Assembly (NCBI GenBank): GCA_900772845.1
Contig: CAAGSD010000072.1
Location: forward strand, 1 to 15,499
DNA length: 15,499 bases
Direction of reading: 5' to 3'
Source: Lachnospiraceae bacterium
Lineage (GTDB): Bacteria > Bacillota > Clostridia > Lachnospirales > Lachnospiraceae
Notes under the pieces: generated by a model
Told to the model about the DNA's origin: nothing
Databases searched by the model: none
Seen by the model: only the letters and a program-made list of their open reading frames with translations
Shown here: piece by piece, positions 7,741 to 13,922 of the stretch
Position numbering within the stretch: the first letter of the stretch is position 1
Layout: the number at the start of each line of letters is the position of its first letter
Made by a program: the position numbers and the translations under genes

Positions 7741-8952
7741 CCAAAAAGTCAAGGATAATTGTTTCCCGTTCTGGGCATAGGTGACGGTATTTCCATTTCC
7801 CTCCATGTGCAGATAGGAAAAAATCTCCTGTTCATCGATCAGGGCATGACAGATGTCCTGATAGCAGCCATCGTCTGCACATTTTAACGTAACATCCGTC
7901 CTGCCCTCTGCTGCAGCTCTGTCAAAGACCTCCTGCATCTGCTCCCTGTTACATGAGGTAAAATATGCGCCCTCCCGGACATAGTAATTCGCCTCCGTGG
8001 CGGTACATTCCGGCAGAGGGATCGCACTGTCAATGCGGTGTGTCCGGAGCAGATCCTCTGTGGTCACACACAGATAATCATAATTGATCTCCGGTAAAGT
8101 TCCCTGCTCACTGCCGTCTTCCATACGGTAAGAAGCATCTCCCCAGGTAGTATCCACATAATAATACGCACCATCTACCCGTACCAGATTCCATGCATGG
8201 GCTTCCCCGGTATCCACTGTCCCCTGCACCAGAGTACACATCATCCCCAGATGATTCAAAAGATACTGCGTTGCCTTGGCATAGCCCTGACAGACAGAGA
8301 CGCCGCCTAAAAATACCGAGGCAATGTTCTGGTTGTCCGCAGCCCCCAGATCATAATCGGTGGAAAAAATAATGGTCTCGTATACCGCTTTTACTTTGTC
8401 ATATTCCGAAGCATTCTCATCCAGACGGGACAGCCACTGCGCCGTGACACTACGGATCATCTCCGCCCGCTCCGCAGCCTCTTCCTTCGTCAGATCATAG
8501 GTGCCCGCAAAGTCGATCCCTACCGTCTGATCGCCCCTGGAATATTTGGTATAGGTATATCCCGTAGTATAGAAAATCTCCGGATGATCTATCAGTACAC
8601 ATTGGAAAACTTTATCGATGTCCTGCTCGTCCATGCCCTGTTCCAGCGGCTCCGTGGACAATTTCACCGTATCCGCCATGGTTCCCAGTGCCTGCTCGAT
8701 TTCCTGATACCAGAGCTGTTCCTGTGCATCCAGACACTCATATGCAAAACGAGAGCCTCCCTCCTCCAGGAGGAAAAAGCTCTCTGTATTGTCATTTTCA
8801 GAATCTGCCGTCTCCTGCACAGCAGACGTATCTGTCTGTGCCTCGGGCAGTGCGATGGTCTGGGGTATCTCCGACAACAGTTCCTGTGAGGAACATCCTG
8901 TCAAAAAAAGCATCATCAGAATTCCGGTACATAATTTTAACTTATTCCGCAT
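7726..8952 (-). CDS. Lipoprotein with transglutaminase-like domain
   Basis: A 408-residue predicted lipoprotein of unknown role. The N terminus MRNKLKLCTGILMMLFLTGC has a basic start, a hydrophobic stretch and a lipobox LTGC with the lipidated cysteine at 20, so the mature protein should be anchored outside the membrane. After an acidic Ser/Thr/Glu-rich linker (about 30-60) comes a transglutaminase-core fold with an intact triad: Cys221 in SVCQGYAKA, His252 in GEAHAWNLV and Asp267 in YYYVDTTWGD. The order and spacing match cysteine-protease/transglutaminase superfamily proteins of Clostridia. Residues 321-408 form an unassigned C-terminal module. AGGGGGA precedes the ATG at 8950-8952. It starts 31 bases after prfC and may share its transcript. 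Cell-wall protein or peptidoglycan processing is plausible but not shown. Confidence 0.88.
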   Translation of the reverse strand: MRNKLKLCTGILMMLFLTGCSSQELLSEIPQTIALPEAQTDTSAVQETADSENDNTESFFLLEEGGSRFAYECLDAQEQLWYQEIEQALGTMADTVKLSTEPLEQGMDEQDIDKVFQCVLIDHPEIFYTTGYTYTKYSRGDQTVGIDFAGTYDLTKEEAAERAEMIRSVTAQWLSRLDENASEYDKVKAVYETIIFSTDYDLGAADNQNIASVFLGGVSVCQGYAKATQYLLNHLGMMCTLVQGTVDTGEAHAWNLVRVDGAYYYVDTTWGDASYRMEDGSEQGTLPEINYDYLCVTTEDLLRTHRIDSAIPLPECTATEANYYVREGAYFTSCNREQMQEVFDRAAAEGRTDVTLKCADDGCYQDICHALIDEQEIFSYLHMEGNGNTVTYAQNGKQLSLTFWVTNE

Positions 8953-8983
8953 TCCAGTCCCCCTGCATACTTTATTGTTTTAC

Positions 8984-10582
8984 TTAATTCCGGCTAAACT
9001 CCGTCAGCACCAGTCCCTTATTACGATCCAGGGTCATGCCGATGCTCCAGGAATTCACAAACAGCAGCAAAGGATTGCCCCTCATATCCTTAACCTTCTT
9101 CATGTCGGAAGTACCTGACAGCTTGGCCAGGTCGATCTCATCCTTATTCTCGATCCAGCGGATATGCTCATAGGGCAGGTTCTCCAGACGGATCTCCACG
9201 TTATATTCGTTCTCCAGACGGTATTTCAGCACGTCAAACTGCAGCACGCCCACAACGCCGACGATGATCTCCTCCAGACCGGTATTAAACTCCTGGAAGA
9301 TCTGAATGGCACCTTCCTGTGCGATCTGCTCTACGCCCTTAACGAACTGTTTTCTCTTCATGGTATCCACCTGACGCACTCTGGCGAAATGCTCCGGTGC
9401 GAAGGTCGGAATACCTTCATACTGGAACTTCTCCTTAGGCATACACAGAGTATCTCCGATGGAGAAAATACCGGGATCGAACACGCCGATGATATCTCCC
9501 GCATATGCCTCATTTAAGATCTTACGCTCATCCGCCATGATCTGCTGGGGCTGGGATAATCTCATGACCTTGTTGCCCTGTACATGACGTACTTCCATGT
9601 TGGCATCGAATTTGCCGGAGCAGATACGCATGAATGCGATACGGTCTCTGTGAGCCTTGTTCATGTTGGCCTGGATCTTGAAGACAAAGGCACTGAACTC
9701 ATGCTCCACCGGATCGATCATACCGATGTCCGCTTTTCTGGGCAGGGGTGTGGTGGTCATATTCAGGAAATGTTTCAGGAAAATTTCCACACCGAAGTTG
9801 GTCAGTGCAGATCCAAAGCACACCGGAGTCAGATTTCCCTTCTGCACTTCCTCCAAGTCAAACTCTGCGCTGGCACCGTCCAACAGTTCCACTTCGCCAA
9901 GCAGCTTGTCCGCTGCGGTCTCTCCGATCAGCTCTTTCAGATGCTCCTCATCCTGAATGGGAATCTCGGTGGAGGTTCCTTCCTTGGTTCCCTTCTCCGT
10001 ATCGGAATAAGCGATCACACACTTTTTCTCACGGTCGTAGACACCCTGGAATTCCTTACCGGAACCGATGGGCCAGTTAATGGGGCAGGTGGCAATGCCA
10101 AGCTCCTTCTCGATATCATCCAACAGTTCAAAGGTATCTCTGGCTTCACGGTCCATTTTGTTGATGAAAGTGAAAATAGGGATCTTTCGCATCACGCAGA
10201 CCTTGAACAGCTTTCTCGTCTGGGCCTCGACACCCTTGGAAGCATCGATGACCATGACTGCGGAGTCCGCTGCCATCAGAGTACGGTAGGTATCCTCGGA
10301 GAAGTCCTGATGTCCCGGGGTATCCAGGATGTTGATACAATAACCATCATACTCGAACTGCAATACGGAAGAGGTAACGGAAATACCTCTGTCCTTCTCA
10401 ATCTGCATCCAGTCGGACACCGCATGTCTGGCCGTTGCCTTACCTTTTACGCTTCCTGCCAGATTGATGGCTCCTCCGTAGAGCAGGAACTTCTCGGTCA
10501 GAGTCGTCTTACCGGCATCTGGGTGGGAAATGATGGCAAAGGTACGACGTCGGTTGATCTCTTCTGTATAATTATTACTCAC
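8984..10582 (-). CDS. prfC: Peptide chain release factor 3 (RF3)
   Basis: A 532-residue translational GTPase that removes RF1/RF2 from ribosomes after termination. The G1 loop SHPDAGKTT is at 19-27, switch II DTPGHQDF at 87-94 and G4 NKMD at 141-144. Domains II and III follow, with VFKIQANMNKAHRDRIAFMR, a family-typical segment, and the C-terminal region LENLPYEHIRWI. The AISHPDAGKTT start and the length separate it from EF-G and from TetM-type protection proteins. The start codon is GTG at 10580-10582, preceded by GGAGG at a spacing of about 9. It lies 70 bases after deoB with no terminator visible between, so readthrough from deoB is likely. B. subtilis lacks RF3. Confidence 0.96.
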   Translation of the reverse strand: MSNNYTEEINRRRTFAIISHPDAGKTTLTEKFLLYGGAINLAGSVKGKATARHAVSDWMQIEKDRGISVTSSVLQFEYDGYCINILDTPGHQDFSEDTYRTLMAADSAVMVIDASKGVEAQTRKLFKVCVMRKIPIFTFINKMDREARDTFELLDDIEKELGIATCPINWPIGSGKEFQGVYDREKKCVIAYSDTEKGTKEGTSTEIPIQDEEHLKELIGETAADKLLGEVELLDGASAEFDLEEVQKGNLTPVCFGSALTNFGVEIFLKHFLNMTTTPLPRKADIGMIDPVEHEFSAFVFKIQANMNKAHRDRIAFMRICSGKFDANMEVRHVQGNKVMRLSQPQQIMADERKILNEAYAGDIIGVFDPGIFSIGDTLCMPKEKFQYEGIPTFAPEHFARVRQVDTMKRKQFVKGVEQIAQEGAIQIFQEFNTGLEEIIVGVVGVLQFDVLKYRLENEYNVEIRLENLPYEHIRWIENKDEIDLAKLSGTSDMKKVKDMRGNPLLLFVNSWSIGMTLDRNKGLVLTEFSRN

Positions 10583-10652
10583 TACTATAGTCCTCCAAAT
10601 ATATCTCTTATATCTCTAAAAATCTATTTTCGCAGTGTTCGGAAGCTGCTTT

Positions 10653-11819
10653 CTATGACGGATCTGCTTCCAGAGCAGAAGCTCCCTCAAACTCCGGTTG
10701 GATTCCGAAATAATCCAATACTGTGGCTCCGATGTCGGAAAAGGTCGGTCTCGTTCCTCGACTGCCCGGTATCACAGAGGCACCGTACATAAGAAACGGA
10801 GTATATTCTCTGGTGTGATCCGTGGTGGCCGTATAAGCAGGATCACAGCCATGGTCTGCCGTGATCATCAGAATGTCTTCCGGCTTCATGTGTGCCTGGA
10901 TTTCCGGCAGCTTTTCATCAAAATAAGCCAGTGTCTCCGCATAGCCGTCCACATCTCTTCTGTGACCGTAGAGCATATCGTAGTCCACCAGATTGATAAA
11001 GCAGAGTCCTTCGAAATCCTTGTCCAGATATTCCAGGGTCCGTTCAATGCCTTCCGCATTGCCGGAGGTGTATACATGCTCGGTTATGCCCTTGCCTACG
11101 AAAATATCCTGGATCTTACCCACGGCAATGACATCCTTGCCGGCAGCCTTCAGCTGATCCAGCATGGTCACTGCGGGAGGCAGCAGAGAAAAATCGTGTC
11201 TCCTGGGGGTGCGGGTATAATGTCCGCTCTCACCGATAAAAGGTCTGGCAATGACACGGCCCACACCGTGTTCTCCCTGTAAGATCTGTCTGGCAATACG
11301 GCAATAATCATATAACTGCTCCACAGGAACCACATCCTCATGGGCAGCAATCTGGAACACACTGTCTGCGGAAGTATATACGATCAGTTTACCGGTGCGC
11401 ACATGCTCGTCCCCGTAATCCGCAATGACCTGTGTGCCGGAGTACGGCTTGTTGCACAGGACATCCCTGCCGGTACGGATCCGGAACTCTTCCAGTACGT
11501 CCTCAGGGAAGCCGTCCGGGTAGGTAGGCAGCGGCTTGGGAGAATAGATGCCTGCGATCTCCCAGTGCCCGATGGTCGTGTCCTTTCCGCGGGAACGCTC
11601 CGTCATGCGGGCGTAAGCTGCGGTGGGATGTGTTGTCTTCTCTCCCACTTCCACGCCATCAATATTAAACAGACCCATGTTTTTCATATGTTCCATATGA
11701 AAATAGGGGCTCTTTGACACGCTCCGCAGTGTATTTACATTGATGTCACCGTAAGCTGCGGCATCCGGCATTTCGCCGATACCGAAGCTGTCCAATACAA
11801 TTAAAAAGGCTCTCTTCAT
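10653..11819 (-). CDS. deoB: Phosphopentomutase
   Basis: A 388-residue alkaline-phosphatase superfamily enzyme that interconverts ribose (or deoxyribose) 1- and 5-phosphate in nucleoside salvage. It begins MKRAFLIVLDSFGIGEMPDA, with the metal-binding Asp10. The active-site threonine region is GKDTTIGHWEIAG at about 78-90. Further metal ligands are in ITADHGCDP and TTDHTREYTPFLMYG. The cap domain is also present, so the length is normal. A second ATG lies two codons upstream (11823-11825), but GAGG (11827-11830) is seven bases from the ATG at 11817-11819 and too close to the first, which sets the start. No other nucleoside catabolic gene (deoA, deoC, deoD, pdp) is adjacent. Confidence 0.96.
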   Translation of the reverse strand: MKRAFLIVLDSFGIGEMPDAAAYGDINVNTLRSVSKSPYFHMEHMKNMGLFNIDGVEVGEKTTHPTAAYARMTERSRGKDTTIGHWEIAGIYSPKPLPTYPDGFPEDVLEEFRIRTGRDVLCNKPYSGTQVIADYGDEHVRTGKLIVYTSADSVFQIAAHEDVVPVEQLYDYCRIARQILQGEHGVGRVIARPFIGESGHYTRTPRRHDFSLLPPAVTMLDQLKAAGKDVIAVGKIQDIFVGKGITEHVYTSGNAEGIERTLEYLDKDFEGLCFINLVDYDMLYGHRRDVDGYAETLAYFDEKLPEIQAHMKPEDILMITADHGCDPAYTATTDHTREYTPFLMYGASVIPGSRGTRPTFSDIGATVLDYFGIQPEFEGASALEADPS

Positions 11820-11825
11820 ATGCAT

Positions 11826-11831
11826 TCCTCA
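11826..11831 (-). promoter_or_regulatory. Ribosome binding site deciding the deoB start
   Basis: TGAGGA on the minus strand is well placed for the second of two in-frame ATG codons (11817-11819) and nearly abuts the first (11823-11825). Confidence 0.65.
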
Positions 11832-11836
11832 TCCGC

Positions 11837-11904
11837 TCATTTTCTTCGAAAATGGCTGCTTGCTTCTCCGAGTTCTTCATTTTCTTCGAAAATGGCTGCT
11901 TGCT
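11837..11904 (-). repeat. Two 28-base direct repeats at 40-base spacing, each with a small hairpin
   Basis: Bases 11837-11864 and 11877-11904 are identical over 28 positions. Each copy contains the inverted repeat CATTTTC-TTC-GAAAATG (7-base arms, 3-base loop), at 11838-11854 and 11878-11894, so the deoB leader would carry two identical hairpins just before the ribosome site. The spacing of 40 is not a multiple of three, which argues against a repeated peptide. A dispersed intergenic repeat captured in tandem or a short local duplication are both possible. Confidence 0.85.
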
Positions 11905-11914
11905 CATGTGGTAC

Positions 11915-11975
11915 GGGTTACGAATTCAAAAAGCCTCCTGCAAGCAAGCTTGCGTAGGCTTTTTAATTGTAACCC
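11915..11975. repeat. Long imperfect inverted repeat around the terminator
   Basis: GGGTTAC at 11915-11921 pairs with GTAACCC at 11969-11975. The pairing continues inward through AATT (with two single-base bulges, as one arm has GAATTC) into the AAAAAGCCT/AGGCTTTTT terminator stem and an inner GCAAG/CTTGC stem. The whole 61-base unit can fold as a single long hairpin on either strand. The outer arms are not needed for termination, which suggests a compact palindromic element or an elaborate leader structure. Confidence 0.75.
11928..11964. terminator. Bidirectional intrinsic terminator after spoIIIAH
   Basis: AAAAAGCCT at 11928-11936 and AGGCTTTTT at 11956-11964 form the outer stem, with an inner GCAAG-CAAG-CTTGC hairpin. 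On the minus strand the stem ends in TTTTT, so it would stop spoIIIA transcripts about 55-90 bases after the spoIIIAH stop. The plus strand also ends in TTTTT. Confidence 0.85.
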
Positions 11976-11980
11976 TTGGT

Positions 11981-12009
11981 ATCATAACATATATTCTTTC
12001 CTATGTATA
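11981..12009 (-). promoter_or_regulatory. Promoter-like sequence upstream of the deoB leader
   Basis: Minus-strand -35-like TATACA (plus 12004-12009, 4 of 6), a 17-base spacer and -10 TATGAT (plus 11981-11986, 5 of 6) with an extended -10 TGT. The predicted start near 11975 coincides with the outer edge of the long inverted repeat. No comparable promoter is seen between the terminator and deoB. A chance AT-rich match after the spoIIIAH stop remains possible. Confidence 0.45.
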
Positions 12010-12017
12010 GAAAAATA

Positions 12018-12665
12018 TCACTGTGCAATGGTACTGATGACGATATTTTCCGCCGCAATATCCGTCTTTCTTTTTACGATGTCTTCGATCTGTGCCCGCT
12101 GCACATCCGTCAGTTCTGCTGCATTGACCACCACATCCACGGCATCTCCGTTGATGCTGACCACGGCTTCACTGAAGCCTTTGGCCTGCAAAAGCACCTC
12201 TGCCGCCGCTTCCTTTTCCGCAATATCAGTCATTCGCACCATGCTGTCCACAGCTTCCTGCTTCTGGGCATCACTGAGTTCTGTGCTGTTGATGATCTCC
12301 AGTAAGGTCTCTTTATTCCGGGCTCTGGTCTGTTCCTTGGAAAGTCTTGCGGCAGACAGTACTTCCACACCGTTCGTCCCGGTCAGCACAGCCTCTCCCG
12401 GGATCTCCCCTGCGTCCGGTGTGGCCTCCGCCACCTGCATATCTTCATCCAGATAATCTTCCATAACGATCTCCACATCCGAATCCAGGCTTTCCATATC
12501 GGTGACAATATCTGTAGAATCCACTGCACTGAGATCTTCCGTATCATCCGATGCCAGATACTCCTTTTCCAGGTTGGTCCCCGCAAACTGCAGATAACCT
12601 GCAATGGCTATCATAATGGCAAGTGCGGTAATCATAAGCTGATTCTTCTTAATTAAGTTTTTCAC
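12018..12665 (-). CDS. spoIIIAH: Stage III sporulation protein AH
   Basis: A 215-residue bitopic membrane protein that, in known sporulators, crosses the outer forespore membrane and binds SpoIIQ to form the mother cell-forespore channel. It has a basic N terminus, one transmembrane helix (about 9-26, LMITALAIMIAIAGYLQFAG), a long acidic linker (about 35-85) and a C-terminal ring-building domain with RLSKEQTRARNKETLLEIIN and VVVNAAELTDVQRAQIEDIV. Length is close to the B. subtilis protein (218). The frame has a TTG at 12681-12683, but the GTG at 12663-12665 has AAGGGG six bases before it and gives the usual MKNLIKKNQ start. Last gene of the spoIIIA operon, followed by a terminator. Expected to be under sigma E; that promoter is outside the window. 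Confidence 0.93.
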   Translation of the reverse strand: MKNLIKKNQLMITALAIMIAIAGYLQFAGTNLEKEYLASDDTEDLSAVDSTDIVTDMESLDSDVEIVMEDYLDEDMQVAEATPDAGEIPGEAVLTGTNGVEVLSAARLSKEQTRARNKETLLEIINSTELSDAQKQEAVDSMVRMTDIAEKEAAAEVLLQAKGFSEAVVSINGDAVDVVVNAAELTDVQRAQIEDIVKRKTDIAAENIVISTIAQ

Positions 12666-12755
12666 TGCGTTCCCCTTTTCCAAAGGCCTGTATCTGCCTT
12701 CTTGATTTTATACTCTATTGTATGTACCCGTCTGTGCGGATATGTTTCCTGTGAC

Positions 12756-13439
12756 TCATTTTTCCAGCACCTTGACTTTGTGGGCTTCCACACCGAAAAG
12801 TGCCTGTGCGATCTGGGTGATCTCACTGGTCATATTGCCTTTTCCTGCCCCTTCTGCCACCACCAGTACCCCTTCCACCCGGGGTGTGATCGTCTTCACG
12901 ACAAAAGGAGAACCCTGACTGCCGTCCTGATAGACGGTCTGGTATCCGGTATTGGAAGAACTCACGGTCCGAGTTCCTCCCGCAGAATCCTGTTCTTCTG
13001 TCTGGGAACGATCCGCAGTCATGTCTTTTTCCACAATTCTTTCCTCGGAGGATTCCAGTGTGATCATGACTTCCACCTCTCCCAGTCCCCTGACGGATTC
13101 CAGCATTTCTTTCAATTTTCCTTCCAGATAGGCGGTATATTCCTCTGTGCTTCCTGCTGTCACTGCCTGGATCCCGGTATCTACCGCCGTCTCCTGTTCC
13201 CCGGTTGTCTGCGAAGGAGAAGTGAAAATTCCGGCATTGTACTGCTCTGCAGTCTCTGTGCCAACGGAAGCTGCCTGTGGCTCCTCCTTTTTCACCGGCA
13301 TGGCGATGATAAACAATAGGACGCCCAACAATATCAGGATCAACAGGTTGTCACGACGGAACCATTTCGGAGAGCCGGAACTGCCTGCACCATTACCTGT
13401 ACCAATGCTGCCTGTGATCTTTTCCCAGAATTCACCCAT
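12756..13439 (-). CDS. spoIIIAG: Stage III sporulation protein AG
   Basis: A 227-residue channel protein whose family forms a large ring in the intermembrane space. It has a short cytosolic N terminus, one transmembrane helix at about 30-47 (NLLILILLGVLLFIIAMPV), a variable linker, and a ring-building domain starting near EYTAYLEGKLKEMLESVRGL and including VEVMITLESSEERIV and GVLVVAEGAGKGNMTSEITQ. The frame is open far upstream. The ATG at 13437-13439 was chosen because AGAGGTGG (13446-13453) is well placed. An alternative ATG at 13524-13526 overlaps the spoIIIAF stop as ATGA and would add 29 residues, many basic, but has only a weak ribosome site. Length with the chosen start is about that of B. 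subtilis SpoIIIAG (229). Confidence 0.9.
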   Translation of the reverse strand: MGEFWEKITGSIGTGNGAGSSGSPKWFRRDNLLILILLGVLLFIIAMPVKKEEPQAASVGTETAEQYNAGIFTSPSQTTGEQETAVDTGIQAVTAGSTEEYTAYLEGKLKEMLESVRGLGEVEVMITLESSEERIVEKDMTADRSQTEEQDSAGGTRTVSSSNTGYQTVYQDGSQGSPFVVKTITPRVEGVLVVAEGAGKGNMTSEITQIAQALFGVEAHKVKVLEK

Positions 13440-13445
13440 TGCTTC

Positions 13446-13453
13446 CCACCTCT
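13446..13453 (-). promoter_or_regulatory. Ribosome binding site supporting the downstream spoIIIAG start
   Basis: AGAGGTGG on the minus strand, with the GAGG core 9 bases before the ATG at 13437-13439. It is better than the site in front of the alternative ATG at 13524-13526, which overlaps the spoIIIAF stop. Confidence 0.55.
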
Positions 13454-13522
13454 TTTTCTTTTTATTCCCTGGCTTCGGTTTTTCTACCGTCATTTTCCTT
13501 AATTCTCCGGAATGCTTCTCCC

Positions 13523-13918
13523 TCATTCCAGCCGGATTGGTGCGATTTCCACACGGATTCCGCCCTGCGCAGAAGCCGTTTCCTCTGTGTTCCCCTGTCC
13601 GTATTCGTTTTCCGCCTCCTCCGCCACAACCCTTGCCGTATTCCCGATCTCGCTCTGTGACTGCTCTGCCTGCCTGGAGGCCCGGGTCAGCACGGTCTGT
13701 AATTCCTGCGTAAATCCTGCCACCTGCTCCTGTGCATTCCATCCGTCTCCGCCACCCAATACATTCAGGACCGGCTGAAGCAATTGCAATAAAAGCATGA
13801 CTGACAACAACAGTTTTAAATATTTATCGTAGGCTTCCTTCGGTCTGAAATGCACCACTGTCTGTGCACAGATCAGAAAAATCCCCGCCTGTCCAATCAC
13901 ACGGTATAACCACTGCAT
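13523..13918 (-). CDS. spoIIIAF: Stage III sporulation protein AF, short form
   Basis: A 131-residue member of the SpoIIIAF family, identified from the N-terminal pattern MQWLYRVIGQAGIFLICAQT with two hydrophobic helices (about 8-23 and 34-54, KLLLSVMLLLQLLQPVLNVL) and its place between AE and AG. B. subtilis SpoIIIAF has about 206 residues and ends in a soluble ring-building-type domain. Here a polar helix (about 60-105) and one short strand, GGIRVEIAPIRLE, are followed at once by the stop, so most of that domain is missing. The ATG at 13916-13918 follows AGGGGG at a spacing of 10, four bases after the spoIIIAE stop. Its TGA overlaps an ATG (13524-13526) as ATGA. A frameshift near the end or a genuine short form are both possible. 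Confidence 0.85.
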   Translation of the reverse strand: MQWLYRVIGQAGIFLICAQTVVHFRPKEAYDKYLKLLLSVMLLLQLLQPVLNVLGGGDGWNAQEQVAGFTQELQTVLTRASRQAEQSQSEIGNTARVVAEEAENEYGQGNTEETASAQGGIRVEIAPIRLE

Positions 13919-13922
13919 CCTC

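Noticed and set aside
10583..10652. Terminator or promoter between deoB and prfC
   Set aside because: The 70-base gap is AT-rich near prfC but shows no GC stem with a U-run and no convincing -35/-10 pair.
9584..10792. A 402-codon plus-strand open frame
   Set aside because: It lies antisense across prfC and into deoB, where motif-rich proteins are clearly encoded on the other strand. Its translation is His/Gly/Leu rich with no recognisable domain.
11746..11907. A 53-codon frame starting in the deoB leader repeats and overlapping the deoB start (possible leader peptide)
   Set aside because: There is no ribosome site before its ATG. The 40-base repeat spacing shifts the reading frame between copies, and the second half is just deoB read in another frame.
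12666..12755. Promoter in the spoIIIAG-spoIIIAH gap (TATAAA-like sequence near 12706-12712)
   Set aside because: A -10-like TATAAA is present, but no acceptable -35 stands at the right distance, and genes of this operon are normally cotranscribed.
13440..13742. Long N-terminal extension of spoIIIAG
   Set aside because: The extra codons mostly overlap spoIIIAF and give a Gly/Arg-rich sequence. Only the ATG starts at 13526, 13493 and 13439 are reasonable, and 13439 has the best ribosome site.
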